DNA of 64,000 nucleotides. Origin: Dryomyza anilis. Taxonomy: Eukaryota; Arthropoda; Insecta; Diptera; Dryomyzidae. Location: positions 25,202,963 to 25,266,962 of the forward strand of contig OX638133.1 of NCBI GenBank assembly GCA_951804985.1, written 5' to 3'. Shown piece after piece: positions 1 to 10,529 of this stretch (within the stretch, counting starts at the first letter, position 1; each line of letters starts with the position of its first letter). Below the pieces are notes generated by a model. That model was not told the DNA's origin. It saw nothing but the letters and a program-made list of their open reading frames with translations, and ran no database searches. Both the position numbers and the translations under genes were made by a program.

Positions 1-620
1 TTTTACAACTTGTCACTTTTAATTTGAGCTGTCAACAGCACACAACATAACCAACCAGCGAGTGTCACAAACACTCACTGACATTTTGACAAAAAGCATC
101 AACGGCATTAAGAACTTTCGCCTAGTTAAACATAGAAGTTTATTATTGTAGTGCCGTGGCCGTGGTGTCCCGCACAACAGTTGAAGATGGAGAAAAATCA
201 AAAGTAAAGGAGACGAAACTGAAAGAAAACACGTGAGACATACCATACACATATATGTTAGAGGGCCCTCCCGGAAGACGGGAATAAAACCCAACATTTG
301 AAGTGTGTGTGGGAAAAAATATGAGAACCGCACGCGCGAATGAATAGCAATTTAGTAGGTGGAAGTAGTGTGAAGAGTCGGTACTCTGGAGCACGCATGA
401 GTGCCGCCGTTTTCACACGTATTTACGGTGGATGAGTGCGAGTGAAATGAATACACATAGCATATGGGGAAGTGTACAATTCTTAGTAGAATCTTTTACG
501 CGGTAGTTTCCTAAGACTTTTTTTGCGGGCGATTCATGCATCACTGCATTTTCTCACGCCGTTTTCTTATGTAAGACATTTGTGTAGTATTTTTCCACAC
601 ATTCAGTACATATATAATTT
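1..620. other. No gene seen; apparently unique DNA
   Basis: Both strands show only short, compositionally unremarkable open frames. No tandem repeat or terminal inverted repeat is visible. The segment is less A/T-homopolymeric than its right neighbour and could be ancestral intergenic or intronic host DNA. Confidence 0.4.
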
Positions 621-624
621 AAGT

Positions 625-892
625 ATGCCTACAACAATAAAGATTTTTCGTGGGCAAACATTTATCAGGCATCGCATGTCAAGTGGGCAATTAATGATGG
701 CAGGCAAAAATGGAAGATTGACGGTTAGCGCTGAGGTAGAGCAGTTAGCTTAGTTCGCGGCCAAAGTGCGCGAGTTAGAGGCGTAACTTGAGCTTAAGGC
801 AACGCGTTTTGAATTTAAAAACGAGCGCGCATTGAACTTTCAACAAAATTAAGCGGTAGGCAAAATCTTGCTTAAACATCTGAGACTCTTAA
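625..892 (+). pseudogene. Broken reading frame with coiled-coil-like C-terminal part
   Basis: A frame opens at the ATG at 625 and runs 42 codons to a TAG at about 751. It stays coherent afterwards through a second stop (TAA near 784) to a final stop at about 850. After the first stop the peptide is rich in A, E, K, L and R with heptad-like spacing, as in a short coiled coil. Each internal stop is one C-to-T transition away from a Gln codon, as expected of a decaying gene or retroelement ORF. I do not recognise the family, and with so short a frame chance cannot be excluded. Confidence 0.25.
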
Positions 893-954
893 ACATAATT
901 GATTTAAGCGTGCAAATAAATAATTTTATAAACGAAGAAAATAAATGTGGTAAA

Positions 955-2040
955 ATTTAATATTTTAATGTATTAGTTATGAACATACGTGGTTCTACTA
1001 CATTTTTAAATTTTTAAATACATTTGCATTTCTTTGAATTGATTTTACTACAAAATGTATTAGATATTATTTTATTACATATCGCAGAAATTGTAATATG
1101 TATTTGTTTTCCGCATTTTTATTATTTTCGATACACAAACAACCCCAGAAACAAGGCAATTTACTTCTAAACGTAAATACACATGTAGATTTAAATTTAC
1201 ACAATGTTTTAGTAATTTGTATTCTGTAGTTCGTATTTGTTTTCTGAGTTTTTTTTTGTAGTTTTTCATACAAAAACAACTACATAAATATAGGAAAAGA
1301 AAATATATTTGATTTTGAATGTAATTCAACTATATATCTAAATGTTTATACTAATTTTACTACACAATGTATTAGACATTATTTTACTACATATCGCAGA
1401 GACTTTAGTATGTATTTGTTTTGTGCATTTTTGGTTGTTTTCTTCTGAAAGTAAATCAAATACTCATCTATATAAATTGATTTAACTACATAAGGTATTA
1501 GTAAATCCTTTTTTTTATTCTTTTACTACATATCGCAGAGCCTTTAGTATGTATTTGTTTTGTCCATTTTTGTTGTTATAAATACATAAATGCAGACAAA
1601 TTTCTTCTAATATTCTTCTGAACGCAAATCAAATACTCATGCAGTTTTAAATTGATTTAACTACATAATGTATAAGAAAATTGTTTCATTTGGCGGACAA
1701 TGTAGTATGTATTTGTTTGCTGTATTTTTGTTGTTTTTCATACAAAATATGACAGAAACTTCAATTTGTGTTTGTTTTTTGCTTTTTTCTTGTTTTTTAT
1801 ACAAAAACAAAAACATAAATATAGTAAAAATTGTTTTTTATACAAAAACATAAATATAGTAAAAATAAAAACATTTCATTTTGAATATAATTCAAATATC
1901 TATCTAAATGTTTATATTAATTTTACTACACAATGTATTAGAAATTCGTTTTCTACAAATGGCAGAAAATGTAATTGTATTTATTTTCTGTATTGTAGTT
2001 ATTCTCCACATAAAAAAAACTACATAAATGTAGTAAACAC
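955..2040. repeat. Degenerate tandem repeat with TACATATCGCAGA motif
   Basis: A motif close to TACTACATATCGCAGA followed by GTATGTATTTGTTTT recurs near 1070, 1385, 1525, 1690 and 1940, at irregular 140-310 base intervals. Each is followed by a T-rich stretch with ACAAAAACA. The units are diverged and interrupted, so this is an old array. It abuts the TIR element starting at 2043. Short open frames here are by-products of the repeat. Confidence 0.6.
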
Positions 2041-2042
2041 AT

Positions 2043-2762
2043 ATCGTCACTATCATGCCAAAGGGGTGAATTTTTGACATTTGCATTTTTTTTATATTTT
2101 TGAATGTAGTTTATCTTCGAGTATGCTGTGCCAAAATCAAAACCAAAAGGGCGAATTTGAAAAATTGAAAATCGCAAAAAGGGCGAATCTGTTCGTTTTT
2201 TTCGCCATAACTTTTTATTGGTATAAGATAAAATAGTGGTGTAAAGGCGTTTATTGTTTGTTTTTAAAGCACCTATCGATCTGCATCATTAATATTATGC
2301 CAAACATTAATTTGTCATTTGTTATTTGCAGAAAAAAAAATAGGCAAAAAAACGATGATATTGGAAAAATTGAAAATCTTCGTCATGCCAAAAGGGCGAA
2401 TCTTTTCGTTTTTTTGCTATAACTCTTTAATGGTACAAGATAAATAGTGATGTAAAAGCAATTAATGTTTGTTTTCAAAGCACCTTTCGATCTGCATCAT
2501 TAATTATAAATATTTGCCACAAATATTTGCATTTTGCTCAGGATATAGCCTCACAAAATCCGTATTTATAATTCAGTAGATTGTCCAAATCTAAAGATAT
2601 TTTATATACGTTATAATAATTGACGAACAAACCAAAATAACAGAAAAAATTTTAAAAAATATATATTTTGCTTATTTTTAAAGCACTTCAAACTTTAAAA
2701 TTTGATTTCCCAACATTTTTAAAAATGCACATTCGCCCCTTTATCATGACAGTGACGATATA
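2043..2762. mobile_element. TIR element, TCGTCAC family, copy 1
   Basis: The left end reads TATCGTCACTATCATGCC and the right end is its near reverse complement (ATCATGACAGTGACGATA), with TA at both edges. Inside are inverted copies of a segment combining GCCAAAAGGGCGAAT, a TTTTTATTGGTATAAGATAAA-like stretch and a GCACCTATCGATCTGCATC-like stretch, so the whole folds back on itself. There is no coding capacity. It is best read as a non-autonomous, TA-targeting MITE-like element of about 720 bp. Related copies lie at 3974, 52975 and 63094. Confidence 0.75.
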
Positions 2763-3973
2763 TATACGCTTTTGTACGTAAATCAAATACATTTGTAGTA
2801 ATTTTAAAGACATATTTCATTATTTAAAATATTTTTTTTTTTATTTATTTAATTTTTTGTAATTTTGCAGATTTTTCTCAAAACCAACCTGCCGGTAATT
2901 TACTAAATTAAATTTAAAATTGCAGCATCTTGTCGAAAAGTCCTTAATGCAACACACAATCAAACTAAAAGAAAACATTGCCTGCCTTTCGATAAAAACT
3001 TCAAAATCCACACACACACAAAAGTACCATGAAAAATACACACACACACACATACACATGTACACTTGTGGCACTAACACACTTACGCAATTGCAATTTG
3101 CAATATAAAATTCTACCACAGACAAATTGTTCCGATATACAATCCGCATAAAGCTTCTAGCAGCGACAGCAGCAACATCAAAAACATACACAACACAGCG
3201 CTGTTGGTTGGCAGCACTGTACGCCGCCGTCAGCCATATTGGAATTTTTTTATTGCGTTGTCACAAAGGCAACAGCTTTAACACCACACAGCCGATACCC
3301 GAATAGAAATAGTCTGTGCTGCGTTTTGGTTGCATCACTTTGAACGCTGCTCCTTGCTTCGTTTCGTCCACTTTTTTCTGCTGGGTCATCATTCGTTACT
3401 GCTTGCATTTCATCTAAATTTTTTGTCGGACGTAACAATTTGCCGAAAAGTGATTGAGATTTTATTTCGTTGAGTATTGGCAGCATACATGTTAACTAAA
3501 CAATTTAAAAACCCGGCACAAATTTCAATTCTTTTAGTAGCCGCGAGAAATTTAGATTTTTTTTTTAAATTCCTATTATTTGTTTCAAGTATTTTTATTG
3601 AAGCGTATACAATTTGAATTCTTTGCAAGTTTAACTAGAAAAATTTTAAATTTTCAATACATTTTTATATAGATTTTAATCATGAAGTAGAAGAGTTTAA
3701 AAATAAAGAAAATGTTGAAATCAAAAACATTTTTTGAACATTTTTCACTTATAATCAAACGATATAGTTCATTGTGGCTTTTTTGTTTTGATGCCGGATT
3801 TAGTTTCTGATATTTGAGAGTTGGGTATGCGGAAAACTGTCCAAGTCCGTGCACATTTTGAGAAAAACACAAAAAACGTGTATTAAATAAATGGTAATTT
3901 AAAAATGTTAAATGAAATTCCATAAAGAATAGAATTCAACATGTTTTACAACATATCAAGATGAAATCAAGAT
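2763..3973. other. Non-coding stretch, partly unique
   Basis: No gene is supported. The segment 3170-3500 is GC-richer than its surroundings and looks unique. CA runs occur near 3008-3052. The rest is AT-rich without obvious repeats. Confidence 0.4.
3008..3056. repeat. CA-rich microsatellite
   Basis: Two short runs of CACACA are separated by a non-repeat spacer around 3022-3036. Confidence 0.8.
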
Positions 3974-5012
3974 GATATCGTCACTGTCATGCCAAAGGGG
4001 CGAATGTGCATTTTTAAAAATGTTGGGAAATTAAATTTAAAAGTTTGAAGTGCTTTAAAAATTAGCAAAATTTATATATTTTTTTTTTCAATTTTTTCTG
4101 GTATTTTGATTTATTCGTCAATTATTATAACGTATATAAAATATCTTTAGATTTGACAACCTACTGAATTATAAATACGGATTTTGTGAGGCTATATCCT
4201 GAGCAAAACGCAAATATTTGTGGCAAATATTTATAATTAATGATGCAGATCGATAGGTGCTTTGAAAACAAACATTAATTGCTTTTACATCATTAATTTA
4301 TCCTGTACCATTAAAAAGTTATAGCAAAAAAACGAAAAGATTCGCCCTTTTGGCATGACGAAGATTTTCAATTTTTCCAATTTCTTCGTTTGTCGTGCTA
4401 TAATTTTTTATTTGTGCAAGATAAAATAGTGGTGTAAAGGTATAAATTGCTTATTTTTAAAACACCTATCTGTTGGCATCATTAATTAAAAATATTTTGT
4501 CAAACGTTAATTTGCCATTTGTTATTTGCATCAAAAAATGTTTCTTTAAATAATGATAGGTGATTTAAAAACAAACAATTAATACCTTAACACCACTATT
4601 TTATCTTGCACCAATAAAAAAATTATAGCAAAAAAACGAAGAAATTCGAAAAAATTAAAATCTTGTCATGCCAAAAGGGCGAATCTTTTTGTTTTTTTGC
4701 TATAACTTTTTAATGGTACAGAATAAATTAGTAATGTAATGTAGTAATGTGTTTTCAAAGCACATATCGATCTGTATCATTAATTATAAATATTTTCAAA
4801 AAAAAAAAAAAAAAAATGTGTTCCTGCAAATAACAAATGGCAAACAAACAATTTGAAAACAAACAATTAATGGCTTTACACCACTATTTTATCTTATACC
4901 AATAAAAAGTTGTGGCGAAAAAACGAAAAGATTCGCCCTTTTGGCATGACAAGATTTTCAAATTTTTCGAATTCGCTCTTTTGGTTTTGTCTTTTGTGGC
5001 AGGAAAAAATGT
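3974..5012. mobile_element. TIR element, TCGTCAC family, copy 2 (inverted, right end lost)
   Basis: It starts with ATATCGTCACTGTCATGCC at about 3976 and continues with the reverse complement of the right part of copy 1, including the GTGAGGCTATATCCTGAGC stretch near 4190. It contains several inverted copies of the GGCATGAC / AAAAGATTCGCCC block (4330-4390, 4660-4700, 4915-4955). No matching TCGTC right end is seen; it stops near 5012 against a small foldback. A run of about 20 A lies near 4798. It is longer than copy 1, so internal blocks have been duplicated. Confidence 0.65.
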
Positions 5013-5135
5013 TTGGCGCATAATCATAGAAAATTTAAAATCACCTTTAAATTTAAAATCAGCATTTTGACAATTTATTCTATACAAAATTTGTCAAAAA
5101 AGTCGAATATTTAAAGTCTATAATTATGCGCCATT
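5013..5135. mobile_element. Small foldback MITE, GCGCATAAT family
   Basis: The left arm starts TTGGCGCATAATCATAGA and the right arm ends CTATAATTATGCGCC. Further in, CAGCATTTTGACAA pairs with TTGTCAAAAAAGTC. The two arms would form a hairpin of about 55 bp. Related foldbacks are at 27530 and 35420. No coding capacity. Confidence 0.6.
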
Positions 5136-5739
5136 GATATTAAAGTTTTTTAATACAATATTCTGATCTTCGCTCATTTTGACATGTCAGCTTTTGCCAC
5201 ATATCATTTTTTGATTTACGACGTTACTTTTACATGTAATTTAGTCGTAAAGCATTGAAAATTATATATACGGAAATAGCTCTCGAATACGAACCGAGTT
5301 GAATATTTTTCTTTCCAAAAATGGATATAGCCGTTTTTCATTCCCAACGCCTCATTTTTTAAATATCGAATTAATTATTTGATTTAAAATATACCCAATT
5401 ATTCACTCAGAAACACATATCATAAAATTTTATAAACTTTGGTCAACAAGAAAGTTGTTGATTAAATAGTATACAAAACATAAAATGTGTTCACATCAAC
5501 CCAATAATAAGTTAATAGTATTGTGTGTTATAGTTAATGGTTTTTATCAATTCAAATAATAATTAATTTTGTTGACTAATGTCAGAATGCTATTATTGCA
5601 CATGAAAGTCTTTAAAATAGACAACATTTAAAAAATATTTTTGACAATATCTCAGACTTTCGAAAACCAATATTTTCGAAAAGTGTTTTTCTTTGCGGAA
5701 AACAGAATGCACAAATATTCTGATGTAATAAACGTCTCA
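5136..5739. other. No gene seen
   Basis: AT-rich DNA with no recognisable frame, tandem repeat or inverted repeat. Confidence 0.4.
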
Positions 5740-6050
5740 TGGAAGAATTGTACGGGAATTTGATGTTTTGGGTAAGAATTGACTCGGTAGAGAATTGTTT
5801 TGGGAATGAATTGTCTCGCGGCAGAATTGTCTCGTGGCAGAATTGTTACGGGGAAGAGTTATCTGTTATAGACTGTCTAGGGAAAATTTGACCGGGAATT
5901 CTTCCCCGAGATAATGCTTTCCTAGACAATTATTCAACATGAATTTTAATTACATTTTTCATAGACCGCACAAAATTGTCTGAGGCAATAAATGACACAT
6001 GGACTAATTCATTCGCAGTCCAAAAATGTCTAGGAAAAAAGTAAGTATTG
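5740..6050. repeat. Degenerate GAATTGTC short-period repeat
   Basis: Imperfect units built on AGAATTGTCTCG or GGAAGAATTGTAC recur roughly every 18-22 bases between 5740 and 5900, with reverse-complement units toward 5950-6040. Similar tracts lie at 35640-35805, 38377-38465 and 42228-42405, and a related CCGTAGAATTCTTCC tract at 6950. This is an old minisatellite-like family scattered through the window. Confidence 0.6.
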
Positions 6051-6267
6051 TCTGGTGAAATTTTCTGTAATTGAATATGCAAAAAATGATACTCGACAAG
6101 CTCGACATTCTAATGCAGGAACGGAAAACAACACTGCACGAACCAGAGAACAAGAACCAGACTATCATGTTTTGTTCTGGCATTTACTCATCACAAAACC
6201 CAATGAGCACATTGCAGATTTGAAACTCACCAACTACTATTCAATAATCTACCCAAGTATTTTTCGG

Positions 6268-6350
6268 TCGGTAGATCAGCGGTTAGTGCATTGGAGTGCG
6301 AGCCGGAATTCCACGTGGCATTTGTTCAAATCAGGGTTCAAATATGAGAG
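6268..6350 (+). repeat. Decayed tRNA-derived SINE head
   Basis: The stretch TAGATCAGCGGTTAGTGCAT resembles a pol III A box, and AGGGTTCAAAT about 55 bases later resembles a B box. The intervening TTGGAGTGCGAGCCGGAA matches the SINE at 42625 (TTGGACTGCGAGCCGAAA). The rest of the SINE is missing. An open frame of 115 codons at 6055-6402 runs through it and is not considered a gene. Confidence 0.5.
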
Positions 6351-6399
6351 TAAAGTATTCGATATGAAAAGCTATCACCCCGCCATTGGGATTTGGAAT

Positions 6400-6765
6400 T
6401 GACCGCAAAGAACCAGCTTTTTAAACATCTTGTAACCAGAATCTGTCAGGGACCGCAATGAACCGGAATCGTAACCGTTTCATTTTTGGAACCGGAATCA
6501 GAACCGTTATTTAAATATGTGTGGAACTGGCATCGAAACCCATTTTTTTTTTGGTGGGAACCGGAATCTTTTTTTAAAAAAACTTTGTAACCAGAACCTG
6601 TCAGGGATCGCAAAGAACCGAAATAGGAACCTCTTCGATTTTTAGAACCAGAACCAAAATCGGAACCGTTATTAAGAAATCTGTGGAACGGGATTCGAAA
6701 CTCATATACATATTTGAACCGGTTGGAACGGCAATCGGAACCGTTATTAAAAAACTAGCTGGACC
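6400..6765. repeat. Degenerate GGAACCGGAATCGGAACCG repeat, locus 1
   Basis: Units built on GAACCGGAATC, GAACCGTTATT and GTGGAACCGG recur with irregular spacing. Other loci of the same family are 7690-7930, 27900-28385 (reverse complement) and 46990-47310. The periodic structure is diverged and non-coding. Confidence 0.65.
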
Positions 6766-6949
6766 CGTGCACAACTCGTGCCAAGATTTTGTGAATTCAT
6801 AGATATAAAGCGATTTTATTAATATAAAAAAAACATTATTATTTTTTATATCAGGGGCCCGTGCTTCGCTGTGGAAGTTTTTATTGGTTTTATAAATGTA
6901 GTAACCAAATAAGAATTCTCCGCCAAAACAACTTTTCTCAAAGACAATT

Positions 6950-7085
6950 CAGACAGTAGATAATTTCGCCGTAGAATTCTTCCCAGTAGAAATCTTCGCC
7001 GTAAAATTCTTCCTCATAGAACGCTTTACCGTAGAATTCTTCCCGGTAGAACTGTTCCCGGTAGAATTCTTCCCCGTAGAGTTTT
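6950..7085. repeat. CCGTAGAATTCTTCC short tandem array
   Basis: Imperfect units close to GTAGAATTCTTCCCGGTAGA recur about every 20 bases, at least six times. Confidence 0.7.
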
Positions 7086-7095
7086 TCCCAGCAGA

Positions 7096-7437
7096 AGTTT
7101 TAGTGTAGTTAGTTTTAATGTGGTGAGTTTTAGAGTGTTGAATTTTTAGTTTAGTGAATTTTTAGTGTGGTGAGTTTTAGTGTGGTGTGTTTTAGTATGG
7201 TGAGTTTTGGTGTGGTGAGTTTTAGTGTGGTGAGTTTTAGTGTGGTGAGCTTTTTTGTGTTGAGTTTTAGTGTGGTGAGTTTTAGTGTGGTGAATTTTGG
7301 TGTAGTGAGTTTTGGTGTGGTGAGTTTTAGTATGGTGAATTTTTAGTGTGGTGAGTTTTAGCGTGGTGAGTTTTATTGTGGTGAGTTTTAGTTTGGTGAG
7401 TTTTAGTGTGGTGAGTTTTAGTGTGGTGAATTTTAGT
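7096..7437. repeat. 15-bp GTTTTAGTGTGGTGA tandem array
   Basis: About 22 units of a 15-bp repeat, GTTTTAGTGTGGTGA, with scattered substitutions (TTGG, TATG) and a few 1-base length changes. On the minus strand it gives a Lys-Thr-His-rich open frame (7327-7584), which I regard as a by-product of a period divisible by three. Confidence 0.9.
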
Positions 7438-7689
7438 TTTTTGTTTCATCTTTTTAGATTGTGTATGTGCTGAGTTATGTCGTTTTGAAAGTTTAGGTTG
7501 TATGGGAGGTGCCACGCCCCTTTGTCCAATACCGCCCATATATAGCCTATGACACCCTCCGGACTCCATAGTATCCTGGTGCAAAATTTCAGTTAAATGG
7601 ATTCAGCGGTTTAGACGTGATGCTGGAACAAACAGACAGACAGACTGACAGACGGACCAAGAGTTTTATATATATAGATTAGTGGAGCT

Positions 7690-7930
7690 GGACTCGGAAA
7701 CCATATAATTTTGTTTTTTTTTTTGGTTAGAACAGAACCTAATCCGCTATTTTAAAAATCTTGGAACTGGAACCGATATTCCAATGCATTTTATTACTTG
7801 ACATGGACCGCAAAGAACGGAATCGGAATACCTATCATTTTTTAATTTGTTTGGAATCGGAATCCGTATCACTATTTTAAAACTCTTGGGACCTTAACCG
7901 GAATCGATATTCCAAAGTGGGTTAGTGCCT
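7690..7930. repeat. Degenerate GGAACCGGAATCGG repeat, locus 2
   Basis: Continues the 6400-6765 repeat on the other side of the inserted element: TTGGAACTGGAACCGATATTC, GGAATCGGAATCC and similar units. Confidence 0.55.
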
Positions 7931-8232
7931 GAAAATAACACGTACAGTTGAAATGGTGATAAATTGTAATAAATATCACAATATGGAATTACATAAAATG
8001 GCTTTCAATTATATTTTTTCAAATTTGAATAATCATCTTTGGGTGTTATTTTGGCGTTAAAATAGCAACATATATAATTAAATTTCAACGTTACTTTATG
8101 ATAAATTTAATTAAAAAATATTTGTGAATGTCTACCAAAAAATAGCACCGTTTACAGAAAATCTTTAAAATTTTAATATTGTCCATCTGTGTACTCGAAC
8201 CCTGTGCCCTACGTGCCGTAGGCCAAAAAAAA
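7931..8232. other. No gene seen
   Basis: AT-rich spacer with no recognisable structure. CTCGAACCCTGTGCCCTACG near 8195 resembles an isolated B box but has no partner A box. Confidence 0.35.
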
Positions 8233-8702
8233 GGAACTACCAGAGTTGCCAACTTGTCAATATTTTCACATATTCATCCTTAAAGGATGCTGAATCTTGT
8301 CGAGTAACCGGTTTCTCTGTAAAAAAATCCCGTTCGTGAGTTATCGTGAAAACCCCTCAAAAGTGATTCATTTATCAAAATTATGACATATCACCTTACA
8401 AAACGGATCAAAATAGGAACTTCCAGAGTTGCCAACTTGTCAATATTTTCACATATTCATCCTTAAAGGATGCTGAATCTTGTCGAGTAACCGGTTTCTC
8501 TGTAAACAATCCCGTTCGTGAGTTATCGTGAAAACCCCTCAAAAGTGATTCATTTATCAAAATTATGACATATCACCTTACAAAACGAATCAAAAAAGGA
8601 ACTTCCAGAGTTGCCAACTTGTCAATATTTTCACATATTCATCCTTAAAGGATGCTGAATCTTGTCGAGTAACCGGTTTCTCTGTAAACAATCCCGTTCG
8701 TG
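8233..8702. repeat. 183-bp tandem repeat, about 2.6 near-identical copies
   Basis: Units start with GGAAC at 8233, 8416 and 8598, giving spacings of 183 and 182. The third unit stops after CCCGTTCGTGA near 8702. Sequence such as CAACTTGTCAATATTTTCAC and GAGTAACCGGTTTCTCTGTA is identical in all three; only a handful of substitutions are visible, so the amplification is recent. Confidence 0.95.
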
Positions 8703-10529
8703 AAAAAACCACAAAATGAACTGAATATCAGGGATTAAAAAAAAAACATATATATAATTCCTGTTCAGGCTTCTCTGCCCATGTATATTATTGTGTTGAA
8801 TTCTCGCGGAAAAGCGCCACGATTAGTACTAAATAAAATAAAATGTATTTCATAAATTCAGGTCAAATTAGTGAAATTCAATATTGATATAAAACAAATA
8901 TTGAAAATAATAAAAGGTTATATTAAATAATATAATATTTTTAATGATAAAATGCATTTTGGTTGGTGGTCTCCAATTATGCGCTTCAATTTCAATTATT
9001 CGTTGTAAAAAATACTCTATTAAAATTTGGCATAATTACTACTACTTGTCAGTGAAAACAAAGATTTAAAATATAATAAGCAAAAAAAAAATGCTAATTG
9101 CATTAACTTGATATGGAGAAACGTGGTTCAATGCGACGTTGGCATGTCAAAAAAAAATGGATGAGTTTGGAAAAGTGGTAGGAGTAAAGTGATCTATAAA
9201 ATATGTTTAATATTTAAATATTAAATTGAAAATACTTGTTTCTAAAATAATCGCATCATTAATTCGTGAAATAAGCTACTTTTAAAAAGCCTTCTAATTT
9301 ATTTCTGTGCTACAAACGGAATTTAAACATTTTACAAATTCAACCGATACAAATTAACACACCGAGTTCATTTGCAGATAAATGATTTGGTACTGCGATA
9401 AAATGCTTTATACAGTTATATAATATGTCGTTGAATTTGCGGAAATTACGCTTTTTGGTAAAATAAATGGTGCAGAACTAACTTTATGTGGTGGTCGACA
9501 CATTGAATTCACAAGTGGCTGACTGCCGTCCGAATTGCATTTAATGCTGATTTCATGCACTTTTTGCACATTGCCAAATGGCTTTTTAACGTAATCAATG
9601 AATACACAGATGGAAATTGGTGAAAAACATGTTTGTGCCATGTATCTGACAAATATATGGATACAAATGAGAGATGACTCGTTGAAAACTGCCTTTGTTA
9701 ACAGGTTGTCAATGAAAATTGTTTTACAATATTATACTATATGTTTTATAGTATTTATAAATACAAAATAATTGCCTATCATGTAAATTTAAAATATACA
9801 CAATATGTATCGCAAACAAAAACAAATGTATCTTGTAACTCGTTTATTTTGCTCGGATTTACATTTAATTAATTAAGTAAATTTGAAAATGTCAGTGAGA
9901 TTCTACTACATGTTCTTCGGTTACACAGCATTAATCAGTATTTGTCAGTGCGTTCTCACACAATTGATTATTCCTAATGCGCACAATTAAACTCGATACA
10001 CGCACCGTCACAAATACACCGAATTCGATACATAGTCATCGCTCGCATCTGACTAGTGTCAGGATGTTGACTATGACACTAGTGCGACCACAAGACAGAT
10101 GGTTGGTGTTGCTTTGTTGTGTGTGTAAAAGGTAGTTCGCCTGCCTGCCTGCCTGCCGCCCAGGCAATTGAAGTAACCTAACCGCCGCACAAAATGTGCA
10201 GCTGGTGGACCACATGTTTAGAATACGTTGATGATTGGATGACTGGTTGTTAGTCGGATGATTGGTTGTGCAGCTGAACAAGGTTGGTGGTTTGGTGGCT
10301 TCAAAAGAATCAATAACTCAAAAGGCAATATGTTGGCTAGGGAATCAAATCAATTGATGGCGAAGGCCTTAAACCGAAAACTAATTTTGTTTTGATTTGA
10401 GCATGGCAAAAGGGTTTCATACAAGAAGCTAACATATAAGAAATTCTTCAATATGATGAAATTTCTTAGCAAGTATCACGATTTTCTTATTTAAATTTAT
10501 TTGATTCTAATCAAGTTTCAGTTTTTAGT
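8703..10529. other. Non-coding, mostly unique
   Basis: No gene is supported. 8703-9960 is AT-rich. 9970-10310 is GC-richer with four TGCC units at 10138-10157 and looks like unique host DNA. A 77-codon minus-strand frame at 9408-9641 shows no recognisable motif. Confidence 0.35.

Larger units (their letters stand above)
6766..7680. mobile_element. Unclassified retroposon-like repeat with internal arrays
   Basis: The left part contains ACTAGCTGGACCCGTGC and GGGGCCCGTGCTTCGCTGTG. The right end has ACAGACAGACAGACTGACAGAC followed by GTTTTATATATATAGATTAG. These CCCGTGC-start and GACAGAC-plus-TATATA-end signatures are seen in many insect non-autonomous repeats, but I cannot name the class. The body holds two tandem arrays listed separately. 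It splits the GGAACCGG repeat into two halves (6400-6765 and 7690-7930), so it probably inserted into that repeat. Confidence 0.5.

Noticed and set aside
6055..6402. 115-codon plus-strand frame as a gene
   Set aside because: It crosses a decayed SINE head and has no recognisable domain.
7327..7584. Minus-strand His/Lys/Thr repeat protein
   Set aside because: A by-product of the 15-bp GTTTTAGTGTGGTGA array; the frame also runs into an unrelated repeat tail.
8233..8702. CRISPR-like repeat array
   Set aside because: The 183-bp units are directly adjacent with no unique spacers, and the DNA is clearly eukaryotic.
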